Shown piece after piece: positions 1 through 6,833 of a stretch of DNA of 10,256 bases (position 1 is its first letter; every line of letters starts with the position of its first letter). Both the position numbers and the translations under genes were made by a program. The stretch spans positions 1 to 10,256 of the forward strand of contig JAGHTH010000214.1 in NCBI GenBank assembly GCA_018065365.1, read 5' to 3'. The notes under the pieces were generated by a model that searched no databases, was not told the DNA's origin, and was given only the letters and a program-made list of their open reading frames with translations. Source of the stretch: Candidatus Coliplasma caballi (GTDB taxonomy: Bacteria; Bacillota; Clostridia; Oscillospirales; CAG-382).

Positions 1-219
1 GAAAAGCAGATCCAGGACGCGCTGGCGGCGCTCTCCAAGGGGCGCACGACCGTGGCGATCGCGCACCGTCTTTCGACCTTGCGCAACGCGACGAAGTTGG
101 CGGTGTTCGAAAAGGGCGAATTGGAAGAACTCGGTACGCACGACGAGCTGATGGAAAAACAGGGAAGATATTACCGCTTGGTCATGGCACAAAGAGAAAT
201 GAACCGCATGGCGAGGTAG
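1..219 (+). CDS. ABC transporter ATP-binding protein, C-terminal end (partial)
   Basis: This is the last 72 residues of an ATP-binding subunit; the start lies left of the window. The visible motif IAHRLSTL (residues 20-27 of the fragment) is the switch region (H-loop) of ABC ATPases, whose histidine contacts the ATP gamma-phosphate. It is followed by the usual C-terminal pattern VFEKGELEELGTHDELME, then RYYRLVMAQ and a short basic tail. That ending (G-x-Y-x-x-L after the 'GTHDEL' segment) is typical of exporter-type half-transporters such as MsbA/LmrA or multidrug relatives, in which the ATPase is fused behind a six-helix membrane domain; the membrane part cannot be seen here. The substrate cannot be told. 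The stop at 217-219 is followed by 91 bases before the next coding start. Confidence 0.9.
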   Translation, partial: EKQIQDALAALSKGRTTVAIAHRLSTLRNATKLAVFEKGELEELGTHDELMEKQGRYYRLVMAQREMNRMAR

Positions 220-266
220 GTTTTCGCGCTTTTGATCTTCTTTTATTACGAAAAAAACAATTACAT

Positions 267-295
267 AGAAAGGACACGCGGCAGCCGGCCGCGTG
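267..295 (+). promoter_or_regulatory. Shine-Dalgarno-like site followed by an 8-bp hairpin in the glyS leader
   Basis: AGAAAGGA (267-274) is a plausible ribosome-binding site. It is followed directly by a perfect 8-bp inverted repeat, CACGCGGC (275-282) and GCCGCGTG (288-295), around a 5-base loop. If the hairpin folds in the mRNA it shortens the effective distance from this site to the ATG at 311. The alternative GTG start at 293 would lie inside the right arm. No T-box leader is visible: only about 90 bases separate the genes and no T-box landmarks were noticed. No convincing promoter was seen in 220-266. Confidence 0.5.
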
Positions 296-310
296 AACGG
301 AAAAGCAATC

Positions 311-1714
311 ATGAAAAACCAAGAAAAGACAATGGAAAAAATCGTCGCGCTCTGCAAGGGCAGAGGGTTTGTGTACGCGGGAAGCGAGATCTACGGTGGT
401 CTGGCGAACGCGTGGGACTACGGCCCGCTCGGCGTGGAATTCAAGAATAACATCAAGGAAGCGTGGAGAAAGAAGTTCGTGCAGGAATCTCCCTACAACG
501 TCGGGCTGGATTCCGCCATTCTGATGAACCCGCAGGTCTGGGTGGCTTCGGGACACGTTACCACCTTCAACGATCCGCTGATCGACTGCAAGGCGTGCAA
601 AATGCGCCACCGCGCCGACAAGCTGATCGAAGACTTCAACGCGGAGCACGGCATCACGGACGTTTCGGTCGAAGCGATGAGCAACGACGACCTCGTGAAC
701 TACATCCGCGACAAAAAGGTCGCCTGCCCGGGCTGCGGCAAGTGCGACTTTACCGACATCCGCAAATTCAACCTGATGTTCAAGACCTACCAGGGCGTTA
801 CCGAGGACAACTCCTCCGAGGTTTACCTCCGTCCCGAAACGGCGCAGGGCATTTTCGTCAATTTCAAAAACATCCAGCGCACCACGCGCAAGAAGGTGCC
901 GTTCGGTGTCGCGCAGGTCGGCAAGTCCTTCCGCAACGAGATCACGCCCGGTAACTTTATTTTCCGTATCCGCGAGTTCGAGCAGATGGAACTGGAGTTC
1001 TTCTGCAAGCCCGGCACGGAAATCGAGTGGTTCCGCTATTGGAAAGAATTCTGCCACAACTGGCTGCTCTCTCTGGGCATCAAGGACGAAAACCTGCGTA
1101 CCCGCGATCACGATCCGGCGGAACTCGCGTTCTATTCCAACGCGACGACCGACTTTGAGTTCATGTTCCCGTTCGGTTGGGGTGAACTCTGGGGCGTTGC
1201 TTCGCGTACCGACTACGACCTTACCCAGCATCAGAAGGTGTCCGGGCAGGATCTTTCGTATTTCGATCCCGAAACGAACGAGCATTACGTTCCGTACGTC
1301 GTCGAGCCGTCTTTGGGCTGCGACCGTGTGGCGCTTGCGTTTTTGGTTGACGCGTACGACGAGGAGAACATCGGTACCGAGGAACAGCCCGATATGCGCA
1401 CGGTGCTGCATCTGCATCCCGCGTTGGCGCCGTTCAAGGCAGCCGTTCTGCCGCTTTCCAAAAAGCTGGCGGAGCCCGCGACGAAGATCTATCGCGAACT
1501 TTCCAAATATTTCCGCGTCGATTACGACGATTCCGGCGCGATCGGCAGACGGTATCGCCGTGAGGATGAGATCGGCACGCCGTTCTGCATTACCTACGAC
1601 TTTGACAGCGAGAACGACGGCTGCGTAACCATCCGCGACCGCGATACGATGCAGCAGGTACGCGTTCCGATCGCGGATCTGAAGGCAGAACTCGAAAAGA
1701 AGATCGCGTTCTGA
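311..1714 (+). CDS. glyS: Glycine--tRNA ligase, dimeric class II type
   Basis: This enzyme charges tRNA-Gly with glycine using ATP in the cytoplasm. At 467 residues it fits the single-chain homodimeric (eukaryote/archaea-like) GlyRS family rather than the two-subunit GlyQ/GlyS type of many bacteria. The N-terminus carries the family block GFVYAGSEIYGGLANAWDYGPLG. Cysteine pairs C93/C96 and C139/C142 (with C145 nearby) fit the zinc-binding insertion seen in this family. FRNEITP (about 207-213) is class II motif 2, and EPSLGCDRVAL with R339 is motif 3; a C-terminal anticodon-binding domain follows from about residue 365. The start is uncertain: ATG 311 is chosen, but an in-frame GTG at 293 and ATG at 332 are possible, the latter still preceding the conserved core. 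Nothing in the sequence suggests inactivation. Confidence 0.96.
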   Translation: MKNQEKTMEKIVALCKGRGFVYAGSEIYGGLANAWDYGPLGVEFKNNIKEAWRKKFVQESPYNVGLDSAILMNPQVWVASGHVTTFNDPLIDCKACKMRHRADKLIEDFNAEHGITDVSVEAMSNDDLVNYIRDKKVACPGCGKCDFTDIRKFNLMFKTYQGVTEDNSSEVYLRPETAQGIFVNFKNIQRTTRKKVPFGVAQVGKSFRNEITPGNFIFRIREFEQMELEFFCKPGTEIEWFRYWKEFCHNWLLSLGIKDENLRTRDHDPAELAFYSNATTDFEFMFPFGWGELWGVASRTDYDLTQHQKVSGQDLSYFDPETNEHYVPYVVEPSLGCDRVALAFLVDAYDEENIGTEEQPDMRTVLHLHPALAPFKAAVLPLSKKLAEPATKIYRELSKYFRVDYDDSGAIGRRYRREDEIGTPFCITYDFDSENDGCVTIRDRDTMQQVRVPIADLKAELEKKIAF

Positions 1715-1777
1715 CCAAATAGCGTTCCAAACGGCGAACAGCGCCGAATCCGCGCCGAAAAGAAAAGGAGAAAGCCC

Positions 1778-2632
1778 ATGACCGACGCACTTCTTTTGAT
1801 TGAACAACATCTTCCCGAATGCTCGAAAGCGCATCGGAAGATCAGCACCTATCTGACCGAACATTACGCTTCCGCCGTCGGAATGACCGCCGCGAAACTT
1901 GCGCAGACGATCGGGACGAGCGAATCCACCGTGGTGCGATTCGCGGCAAAGTTGGGGTATTCGGGATACCCCGAATTGCAGGCGGCGCTGCGTGAGTCCG
2001 TCAGGGATTCTTTGACTTCGGTGCAGAGAATGGAACTTTCGCAGACCGAGGACAGCCGTTCCGCCTTCGCCCGCAGTATGCGCACGGACATCGAGAACAT
2101 CAAGCGCACGATGGCGGACATGGACACGGGCGTTCTGGATCGCGTCGCGGCAAGAATGGCGGGCGCGCGCCGCATCTACATCGTTGCAACGCGTTCCGCG
2201 TCGTCGCTCGCGATGTTCCTGAATTTCTATTTGGAGCAGTTGTTTGACGACGTGCGGCTGGTACAGACTTCCTCGGGCAACGAGATCCTGGATCAGCTGT
2301 TCTCCGTCGGGGAAGAAGACGTCGTGGTCGGCATTTCGTTCCCGCGGTATTCCCGCAGGACCGTGGACGCGATGGACTTTTCCAAAAAGAAAAAAGCGTT
2401 CGTCTGTGCGATCACGGACAGCGAACACAGCCCGCTTGCCGATCTTGCGGACGAGGTGGTATTTGCGCACAACGAGAACGAGTCGTTCGTCGATTCGCTC
2501 GTCGCGCCGATGGCGGTTTTGAACGCGCTGATCGCGTCGGTGCTTGCGACCAACCCCGAGGAATACGCCCGTCGGTTGTCGCTGCTCGAAGAAGTCTGGT
2601 CGAAGTACAACGTTTACAGCAGGAACAGGTAA
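1778..2632 (+). CDS. MurR/RpiR family transcriptional regulator (HTH + SIS domain)
   Basis: This is a 284-residue cytoplasmic regulator of the RpiR family, which bind DNA through an N-terminal helix-turn-helix and sense phosphorylated sugars through a C-terminal SIS domain. Residues 1-75 are the HTH_6 part: MTAAKLAQTIGTSESTVVRF (36-55) is the recognition region, followed by KLGYSGYPELQAAL, a strong family signature. The SIS domain spans about 127-250, with RRIYIVATRSASS as the phosphosugar-binding strand-loop and the later block VVVGISFPRYSRRTVDAM. An AAGGAG site at 1765-1770 lies 7 bases before the ATG and supports this start. The gap to glyS is 63 bases with no clear terminator, only a 5-bp hairpin (1732-1746) without a T-run, so read-through from glyS is possible. 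The next gene starts 5 bases after the stop, so the two are almost certainly one transcript. The effector sugar cannot be told. Confidence 0.93.
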   Translation: MTDALLLIEQHLPECSKAHRKISTYLTEHYASAVGMTAAKLAQTIGTSESTVVRFAAKLGYSGYPELQAALRESVRDSLTSVQRMELSQTEDSRSAFARSMRTDIENIKRTMADMDTGVLDRVAARMAGARRIYIVATRSASSLAMFLNFYLEQLFDDVRLVQTSSGNEILDQLFSVGEEDVVVGISFPRYSRRTVDAMDFSKKKKAFVCAITDSEHSPLADLADEVVFAHNENESFVDSLVAPMAVLNALIASVLATNPEEYARRLSLLEEVWSKYNVYSRNR

Positions 2633-2637
2633 GGAAT

Positions 2638-4251
2638 ATGAAGAAAAAGAACGTATTACGTCGCTTGACGGCGATTCTCGGCGCGGCGCTGCTGCTGCCG
2701 GCGCTTGTCTGTCCGGCGCTCGCGTACTCGTCGCCGTTTGATCCGCCGGAAAAAGCGGAATACGCCGCTCCGGGCGAGCCGGCGGTTTTGAACTATTCGT
2801 TACGCGAGGGCGGGAAGTTCCTCTACTGCAACAACCCCGAAATCATCCGCGATGCCGACACCGACAAGGTGCTGATGTTGGAGAAGAACATTTCGGGCGA
2901 CGTTTATTTTACCGCCGAGCACAACAACCAGACCGGGAAGCGACTGTTTTTCGGGTTACAGCTCCGCAACCGTTCCGGCAAACCGATCTCCGTAACCGTG
3001 AAAAACCTCGGCTACCAGACCGGCGGCGATTGGTGCGGGCAGACCGAGTGGTCGGACTTTTTCGGGCTGCAATACGACATTCAGCACACCGAGGACGAAT
3101 TCCATTTCACCGAGGTCAAAAAGCCGAATCCGTTTACCGAAACGACCTACGAGATCCCGAACGGAGAGTATTTCTACGTTTGCGGCGGCTCGACGTTCGA
3201 CGCGTACGAGCACATCAACGTGGGCGGCTCCGCAAACCGTCCGGTCGAGCACGGCAGCATTCTGAACGTGGCGTGCTATTTCACGGTCGATGCGCCGGCA
3301 AAGGGCGTTGACGCGGCATTCGTGTGCTACCGCTCGGCAAGTTTTCCCGTGACGGACAGCAAGCAGCAGGGGTACGTAACGGTGCGCGACGACGTGCAAT
3401 ACGGGCTGCAGTACCTCGGCTCCGCGCCCTATCTTTGTGCCGAGTGCGCGGTCGGGTGGGAAGTCGATGACACCGTGGCGGACGGCCGTTTGCAGACCGT
3501 CTATCAGACCACTTCCTACAAGAACGCCGACACGGGCAAGCCCTACGAAAAATACACCGATCCGCAGGAGCGGACGGTCAAGATGTACGGGTGGAAAACC
3601 CACCTCAATCCGAACTGGGACAGTTCCTACGTCGGAACGGACATGATGCCGCTTGCCTGCGTAACGGACGGCGGCAAATCCGTCGTGATCGACACCAACC
3701 ACACCGACGGCGTCGGCAAAGCCGCCAACATCGGCAACTGGATGGTGGTCTATGAGGAGCGGCTGTCGTTCAAGAACAGCGGCTCGAAAGCAAGGACGTT
3801 TACGGTCAACATTTCCTTAAAAGGCATTCTTGCCATGAACGTCAAGAACGCGGCGGGAGAGATCTTAAAGGCGTATTACCACTCCGTTCCGGGCGAGGTT
3901 TACACGCTTGAGCTTGCGCCGGGAGAAGAAGACGAGGTCGTGCTGGAATACACGCTGACGGCGAACAGTTACGGCGGCCTGACGCACGCGGTCGTTCTCG
4001 GCACCGTCGAAGAAAAGCCGGATGTTTCGGAGGACTCGGAAGCGCCCGAGCAGAGCGGCGATCCGGAAGAAAGCGCCGAAGTGTCCGAAGCCGTTGAAAG
4101 TTCCGAAAGCGCGGAAAGCGCGGAAAGCGCCGAGAGCGGCGCGTACAAGCCGTTGAAAGACGACGGCACGGTTTCCGCTTGGGCGTGGATCCTTGCCGCC
4201 GCGGTCGTTCTGATCGGCGCCGGCGCGGTCTGGCTCGGCAGGAAGAAATGA
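2638..4251 (+). CDS. Unrecognised secreted protein with Ser/Glu-rich stalk and C-terminal membrane anchor
   Basis: I do not recognise this 537-residue protein. Residues 1-29 form a classical signal peptide: a basic KKK/RR start, a hydrophobic core and the cleavage motif ALA before YSSPFD. Cys25 is not in a good lipobox. The exported part (30 to about 457) looks beta-rich, with many aromatic residues, and holds eight cysteines including a CAEC pair, so disulfides or metal binding are possible. Residues about 458-501 are a low-complexity acidic Ser/Glu/Ala stalk built partly from a 9-base repeat. Residues about 512-534 (AWAWILAAAVVLIGAGAVWLG) are a transmembrane helix followed by RKK. There is no LPXTG motif, so it would be held by the helix and not by sortase. 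The stop of the RpiR gene lies 5 bases upstream, and a purine-rich TAAGGAA sits just before the ATG, so the pair is probably co-expressed. A role at the cell surface, perhaps sugar-related, is inference from the neighbour only. Confidence 0.85.
   Translation: MKKKNVLRRLTAILGAALLLPALVCPALAYSSPFDPPEKAEYAAPGEPAVLNYSLREGGKFLYCNNPEIIRDADTDKVLMLEKNISGDVYFTAEHNNQTGKRLFFGLQLRNRSGKPISVTVKNLGYQTGGDWCGQTEWSDFFGLQYDIQHTEDEFHFTEVKKPNPFTETTYEIPNGEYFYVCGGSTFDAYEHINVGGSANRPVEHGSILNVACYFTVDAPAKGVDAAFVCYRSASFPVTDSKQQGYVTVRDDVQYGLQYLGSAPYLCAECAVGWEVDDTVADGRLQTVYQTTSYKNADTGKPYEKYTDPQERTVKMYGWKTHLNPNWDSSYVGTDMMPLACVTDGGKSVVIDTNHTDGVGKAANIGNWMVVYEERLSFKNSGSKARTFTVNISLKGILAMNVKNAAGEILKAYYHSVPGEVYTLELAPGEEDEVVLEYTLTANSYGGLTHAVVLGTVEEKPDVSEDSEAPEQSGDPEESAEVSEAVESSESAESAESAESGAYKPLKDDGTVSAWAWILAAAVVLIGAGAVWLGRKK
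4105..4140 (+). repeat. Four 9-base tandem repeats coding for a Glu-Ser-Ala stalk
   Basis: Units GAAAGCGCG (4105-4113), GAAAGCGCG (4114-4122), GAAAGCGCC (4123-4131) and the degenerate GAGAGCGGC (4132-4140) code for ESA-ESA-ESA-ESG. The period is a multiple of three, so copy-number change by slippage would lengthen or shorten the stalk without breaking the frame. Confidence 0.85.
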
Positions 4252-4264
4252 TGGATGATTTTAT

Positions 4265-4310
4265 GCGGGGAAACTTTTTTCTTGGGAGAAAAAAGTTTCC
4301 CCGCTCCCCT
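4265..4310. terminator. Perfect 18-bp hairpin, probable bidirectional terminator between converging genes
   Basis: The left arm (4265-4282) and right arm (4287-4304) are perfectly complementary over 18 bp around the 4-base loop TGGG. The arm runs GCGGGG, AAAC, six T, CT. The hairpin lies 13 bases after the stop of the plus-strand gene ending at 4251 and 32 bases beyond the stop of the minus-strand gene ending at 4337, so it is well placed to end both transcripts. The T-run after the stem is short on the plus strand (TCCCCTTTT), and on the minus strand the flank is ATAAAAT. The length and perfection of the stem are greater than a minimal terminator needs, so it may also be a dispersed repeat. 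Confidence 0.75.
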
Positions 4311-4318
4311 TTTGAAAA

Positions 4319-4350
4319 GAACTCATTATAAAAAAATCAAAAATGAGTTC
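4319..4350. repeat. 9-bp inverted repeat overlapping the end of the membrane-protein gene
   Basis: GAACTCATT (4319-4327) and AATGAGTTC (4342-4350) are perfect inverted repeats around an A/T-rich 14-base loop. The right arm codes for the last residues of the minus-strand gene and the loop contains its stop codon. It may act with the neighbouring 18-bp hairpin in transcription termination. Confidence 0.7.
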
Positions 4351-4750
4351 GGGGTTTGCCGCGGTGAGAAGAAACGGTCATACCGGCGAGGGCGGAAGCG
4401 ACGAGCGCGCAGAGGGCGGGCGCGAAGCGGGGAAGTGCGGTCTCCGGGCGTTCGGGGAAGATCAAGGACGCGAGCAGCAGGAGCACGAGCAACACGCCGC
4501 CGGCGGAGAGGGCGCCGAGAAAGGCGTTGCGGGCGCGGGTTTTTCTGCCGCCGATGATCCCGCAAAAGAAGCCGGACACGGCGGAGATCCCGAGCGCGAG
4601 GGGGAACAGAAGCGGCGAAAAGCCGCTCGCGTGCGGCAGGAGCAGCGCCGCCGGGACGCAGAGCAACAGCAGGAGCGCAAAGCCGGCGATCCCGCCGATC
4701 AGCGCGGAAAGCAGGTAGGACGGCGCGGGGCGTGTATCGTTGCGTTTCAT
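4337..4750 (-). CDS. Small four-helix integral membrane protein, TIGR04086-like
   Basis: The protein has 137 residues and four strongly hydrophobic segments at about 12-38, 43-67, 76-98 and 105-126, separated by short basic loops (GGRKTRAR at 67-74; SSHRGKPR near the C-terminus). The length, the four-helix layout and glycine-rich helices such as ALIGGIAG and FFCGIIGGRK resemble the TIGR04086/YrzE-type membrane protein family common in Firmicutes; this is recognised from layout and not from a search. Its function is unknown. The frame is open farther upstream, but the ATG at 4750 is preceded by AAAGGA with about 7 bases of spacing, which fixes the start. It is convergent with the surface-protein gene and divergent from kdgK. 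No good promoter was found for it in 4751-4828. Confidence 0.8.
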   Translation of the reverse strand: MKRNDTRPAPSYLLSALIGGIAGFALLLLLCVPAALLLPHASGFSPLLFPLALGISAVSGFFCGIIGGRKTRARNAFLGALSAGGVLLVLLLLASLIFPERPETALPRFAPALCALVASALAGMTVSSHRGKPRTHF

Positions 4751-4828
4751 AAAAAAGTCCTTTCGGGTTTGTTCGCTCATAGGTATGCGAAAGCAACGGT
4801 TTTTATGCCTGCGGCGGCGCAAAAGGGC

Positions 4829-4857
4829 TTGACAACGGGGAAAAGAACCGCTATAAT
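4829..4857 (+). promoter_or_regulatory. Consensus sigma-A promoter for kdgK-birA
   Basis: TTGACA (4829-4834) and TATAAT (4852-4857) are both exact consensus hexamers separated by 17 bases. The kdgK ATG lies 38 bases after the -10 box, with AGAGAGG (4881-4887) as ribosome-binding site 8 bases before it. No obvious operator palindrome overlaps the promoter. Confidence 0.92.
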
Positions 4858-4895
4858 CATACAAAAAGAAAGCATGGAAAAGAGAGGTTTTTGCA

Positions 4896-5915
4896 ATGAA
4901 AATCATCACGTTCGGAGAGATCATGCTGCGCTTGCAGCCGTTCGGGTTTGAGCGGTTTGTGCAGGCGAGAGAATACGAGGCGACGTTCGGCGGCGGCGAA
5001 GCAAACGTCGCGGTGTCGCTGGCAAATTTCGGGAAAGACGCGTCGTTCGTAACCGGGCTGCCGGACAACGACATCGGCAAAGCGTGCTTGCAGGAACTGC
5101 ACCGCTACGGTGTTTCGACCGAGTTCGTGGTGCAAAAGAGCGGCAGAATGGGCATCTATTACTGCGAAAAAGGCGCGTCGCAGCGTCCGTCGAAGGTCAT
5201 TTACGACCGTGCGGGCTCGGTCGCGGCGGGGTTACAGGTCGGGGACATTGACTGGAAAGCCGTGTTCGCGGACGCGGAGTGGTTCCATTTTACCGGCATC
5301 ACGCCGGCGCTTTCCGACAACATGGCGGAAGTAACGCTTGAAGCGTGCAAAGCCGCGAAAGAAATGGGCGTGCGGATCTCCTGCGACCTCAATTACCGCA
5401 AAAAGCTGTGGTCGAAAGAAAAAGCGGGCAAGGTCATGGGGCAGCTCGTTCCGTTTGTGGATCTTCTGATCGCCAACGAAGCGGACGCGGACGACGTGTT
5501 CGGCATCAAGGCGGCAAAGAGCGACGTAACGAAAGGCGAGATCGACCTCGAGGGCTATCGCTCGGTCGCAAAGCAGTTGACCGAACGTTTCGGCTGCAAC
5601 ATGGTGGCGATCACGCTGCGCGAGTCGGTTTCGGCATCGCGGAATCTGTGGTCGGGCTTGCTGTACGACGGGGAGTCAATGTTCGTCTCGAAAAAGTACG
5701 ATATGCAGATCGTCGATCGCGTCGGCGGCGGCGACAGTTTCGGCGCGGGGCTGATCTACGGGCTGACCGAGGGGTACACGCCGAAAGACGCGCTGGAGTT
5801 TGCCGTGGCGGCTTCCTGCCTCAAGCATTCGGTTGAGGGCGATTTCAACATGGTTACGGTCGGCGAAGTGCAGGCGCTCGCGGGCGGCGACGGCTCGGGA
5901 CGGGTGCAGAGATGA
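4896..5915 (+). CDS. kdgK: PfkB-family sugar kinase, probable 2-keto-3-deoxygluconate kinase
   Basis: At 339 residues this is a full-length ribokinase/PfkB-family kinase. The opening MKIITFGEIMLRL and the block FGGGEANVAVSLANFG (31-46) are the N-terminal family signature. DRVGGGDSFGAGLIYG (about 275-290) is the C-terminal signature, whose Asp280 is the expected catalytic base, with the anion hole in GGGDSFGAG. CDLNYRKKLW in mid-protein and the N-terminal FGEIMLRL/GGGEANVA style are typical of KDG kinases, which convert 2-keto-3-deoxygluconate plus ATP to KDPG in the breakdown of pectin, glucuronate and galacturonate. A related sugar such as fructose or another keto-sugar cannot be excluded. 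No KDPG aldolase or uronate gene is visible here, so the pathway assignment rests on the protein alone. Its stop overlaps the birA start. Confidence 0.87.
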   Translation: MKIITFGEIMLRLQPFGFERFVQAREYEATFGGGEANVAVSLANFGKDASFVTGLPDNDIGKACLQELHRYGVSTEFVVQKSGRMGIYYCEKGASQRPSKVIYDRAGSVAAGLQVGDIDWKAVFADAEWFHFTGITPALSDNMAEVTLEACKAAKEMGVRISCDLNYRKKLWSKEKAGKVMGQLVPFVDLLIANEADADDVFGIKAAKSDVTKGEIDLEGYRSVAKQLTERFGCNMVAITLRESVSASRNLWSGLLYDGESMFVSKKYDMQIVDRVGGGDSFGAGLIYGLTEGYTPKDALEFAVAASCLKHSVEGDFNMVTVGEVQALAGGDGSGRVQR

Positions 5916-6604
5916 CGCACGGGTTTTCCGTGGAGCATCACGCCGTCATCGGCTCAACGAACGACCGCGCGAAAGAATTGGCGATGCAGGGGCAGGCGCA
6001 CGTCTGCGTAACGGCGGACGGGCAGACCGGCGGGAGAGGGCGCCGCGGGCGTTCTTTCCGTTCGGAAACGGGGTGCGGGCTGTACCTTTCGGTCGTGCTT
6101 CCCGCGGAGGAAGCGCAGATGCTGACGGTGCGCGCGGCGGTCGCGGTCGCGGAGGCGATCGGGGAACTGACCGGCGTTTTCCCGGGGATCAAGTGGGTCA
6201 ACGACCTGTTTCTGAACGGCAAAAAGGTCTGCGGCATTCTTGCCGAGGGCGTCGCGGGCAAACCGTTTGCGGTGCTCGGCATCGGGATCAACCTCAAAAA
6301 GCAGACGTTCCCGGAGGAACTGCGGGCGATCGCGAGCGACCTGGAAAGCGAAACCGGCGTTCTCGTGGAGCCGACGGCGATGCGCGACGCGATCCTGCGG
6401 CGGCTTTCGGAGCCCGTCCCGGCGGATCTTCTCGCGCGGTACGAAAAGCGGTGCTTCGTGCTCGGCAAGCGCGTAACGGTCTTCCGCGGCAGCGAAACCT
6501 TTGAAGCACTCGCAGTCGGTCTGGACGCCGCGGGCGGTCTCGTCGTGGAGCACGACGGGCAGAGAGAAACCCTGTGCAGCGGGGAAGTCAGCATAAAGGG
6601 GTAG
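5912..6604 (+). CDS. birA: Biotin--[acetyl-CoA-carboxylase] ligase, monofunctional
   Basis: The enzyme makes biotinyl-AMP and transfers biotin to the carrier-protein lysine of biotin-dependent carboxylases. At 230 residues it lacks the N-terminal DNA-binding domain of E. coli-type BirA, so it is expected to be a ligase only and not the repressor of biotin genes. Visible family motifs are GSTN (14-17), TGGRGRRGRSF (39-49, the biotinyl-AMP-binding loop), KWVNDLFLNGKKVCGIL (94-110; the common Pro of KWPND is Val here) with Lys105 in the catalytic lysine position, and GIGINL. A small C-terminal SH3-like domain covers about 185-230. The ATG overlaps the kdgK stop as ATGA and there is no strong ribosome site, so translation is probably coupled to kdgK. 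Confidence 0.93.
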   Translation: MTHGFSVEHHAVIGSTNDRAKELAMQGQAHVCVTADGQTGGRGRRGRSFRSETGCGLYLSVVLPAEEAQMLTVRAAVAVAEAIGELTGVFPGIKWVNDLFLNGKKVCGILAEGVAGKPFAVLGIGINLKKQTFPEELRAIASDLESETGVLVEPTAMRDAILRRLSEPVPADLLARYEKRCFVLGKRVTVFRGSETFEALAVGLDAAGGLVVEHDGQRETLCSGEVSIKG

Positions 6605-6720
6605 GAACATCCTTGGTTGGAAATTTGTAAAAAGATGTTCCATCCCTCAGTCTCGCGCGTTGCGCTCGCCAGCTCCCGCACAAGCCCGTAGGGATTGTGT
6701 GAAAAGGGCGCCGTGGTGCC
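6604..6720. repeat. Cluster of inverted repeats after birA, probable dispersed intergenic element
   Basis: No gene is supported here. GGAACATC (6604-6611, beginning in the birA stop codon) is the exact inverse of GATGTTCC (6634-6641). Next come GCGC-GTT-GCGC (about 6655-6665) and a hairpin CACAA-g-CCC (6679-6687) / GGG-a-TTGTG (6691-6699) with loop GTA and one G/A mismatch. Last is a GGCGCC/GGTGCC pair near 6708-6720 with one G-T wobble. Several small hairpins in a row directly after a stop codon, with runs such as CCCTCAG and AGCTCCC, resemble the repetitive intergenic elements of Clostridia. That family link is an impression and needs a search. Confidence 0.5.
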
Positions 6721-6833
6721 TTGTATGGCGTATGGAAATTTTACGGGAAAAGAGCTTTTTGGAGGAAGGTTTTTGAGCCAACCTCGGTCTGTACTGTTTG
6801 ATAAGGTCGGTAAAATCTTCCGGCACCCACCTT

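Noticed and set aside
220..310. T-box riboswitch upstream of glycyl-tRNA synthetase
   Set aside because: The gap is too short and no T-box-like conserved sequence or antiterminator/terminator pair was seen.
1732..1746. Terminator between glyS and the RpiR gene
   Set aside because: CGGCG-AACAG-CGCCG is a short stem with no T-run after it.
182..2470. A 762-codon open frame on the minus strand opposite glyS and the RpiR gene
   Set aside because: It is antisense to two clearly recognisable genes, is rich in Arg, His and Val as expected of a shadow frame in GC-rich DNA, and shows no domain motif.
4343..4951. A 202-codon plus-strand frame opposite the small membrane protein
   Set aside because: It is very rich in Arg, Gly, Glu and Ala, runs through the consensus kdgK promoter and overlaps the kdgK start; the minus-strand protein has four clear membrane helices and a good ribosome site.
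4751..5080. N-terminal extension of the minus-strand membrane protein
   Set aside because: The frame is open upstream of 4750 but runs antisense through the kdgK promoter and start, and a good ribosome site marks 4750 as the start.
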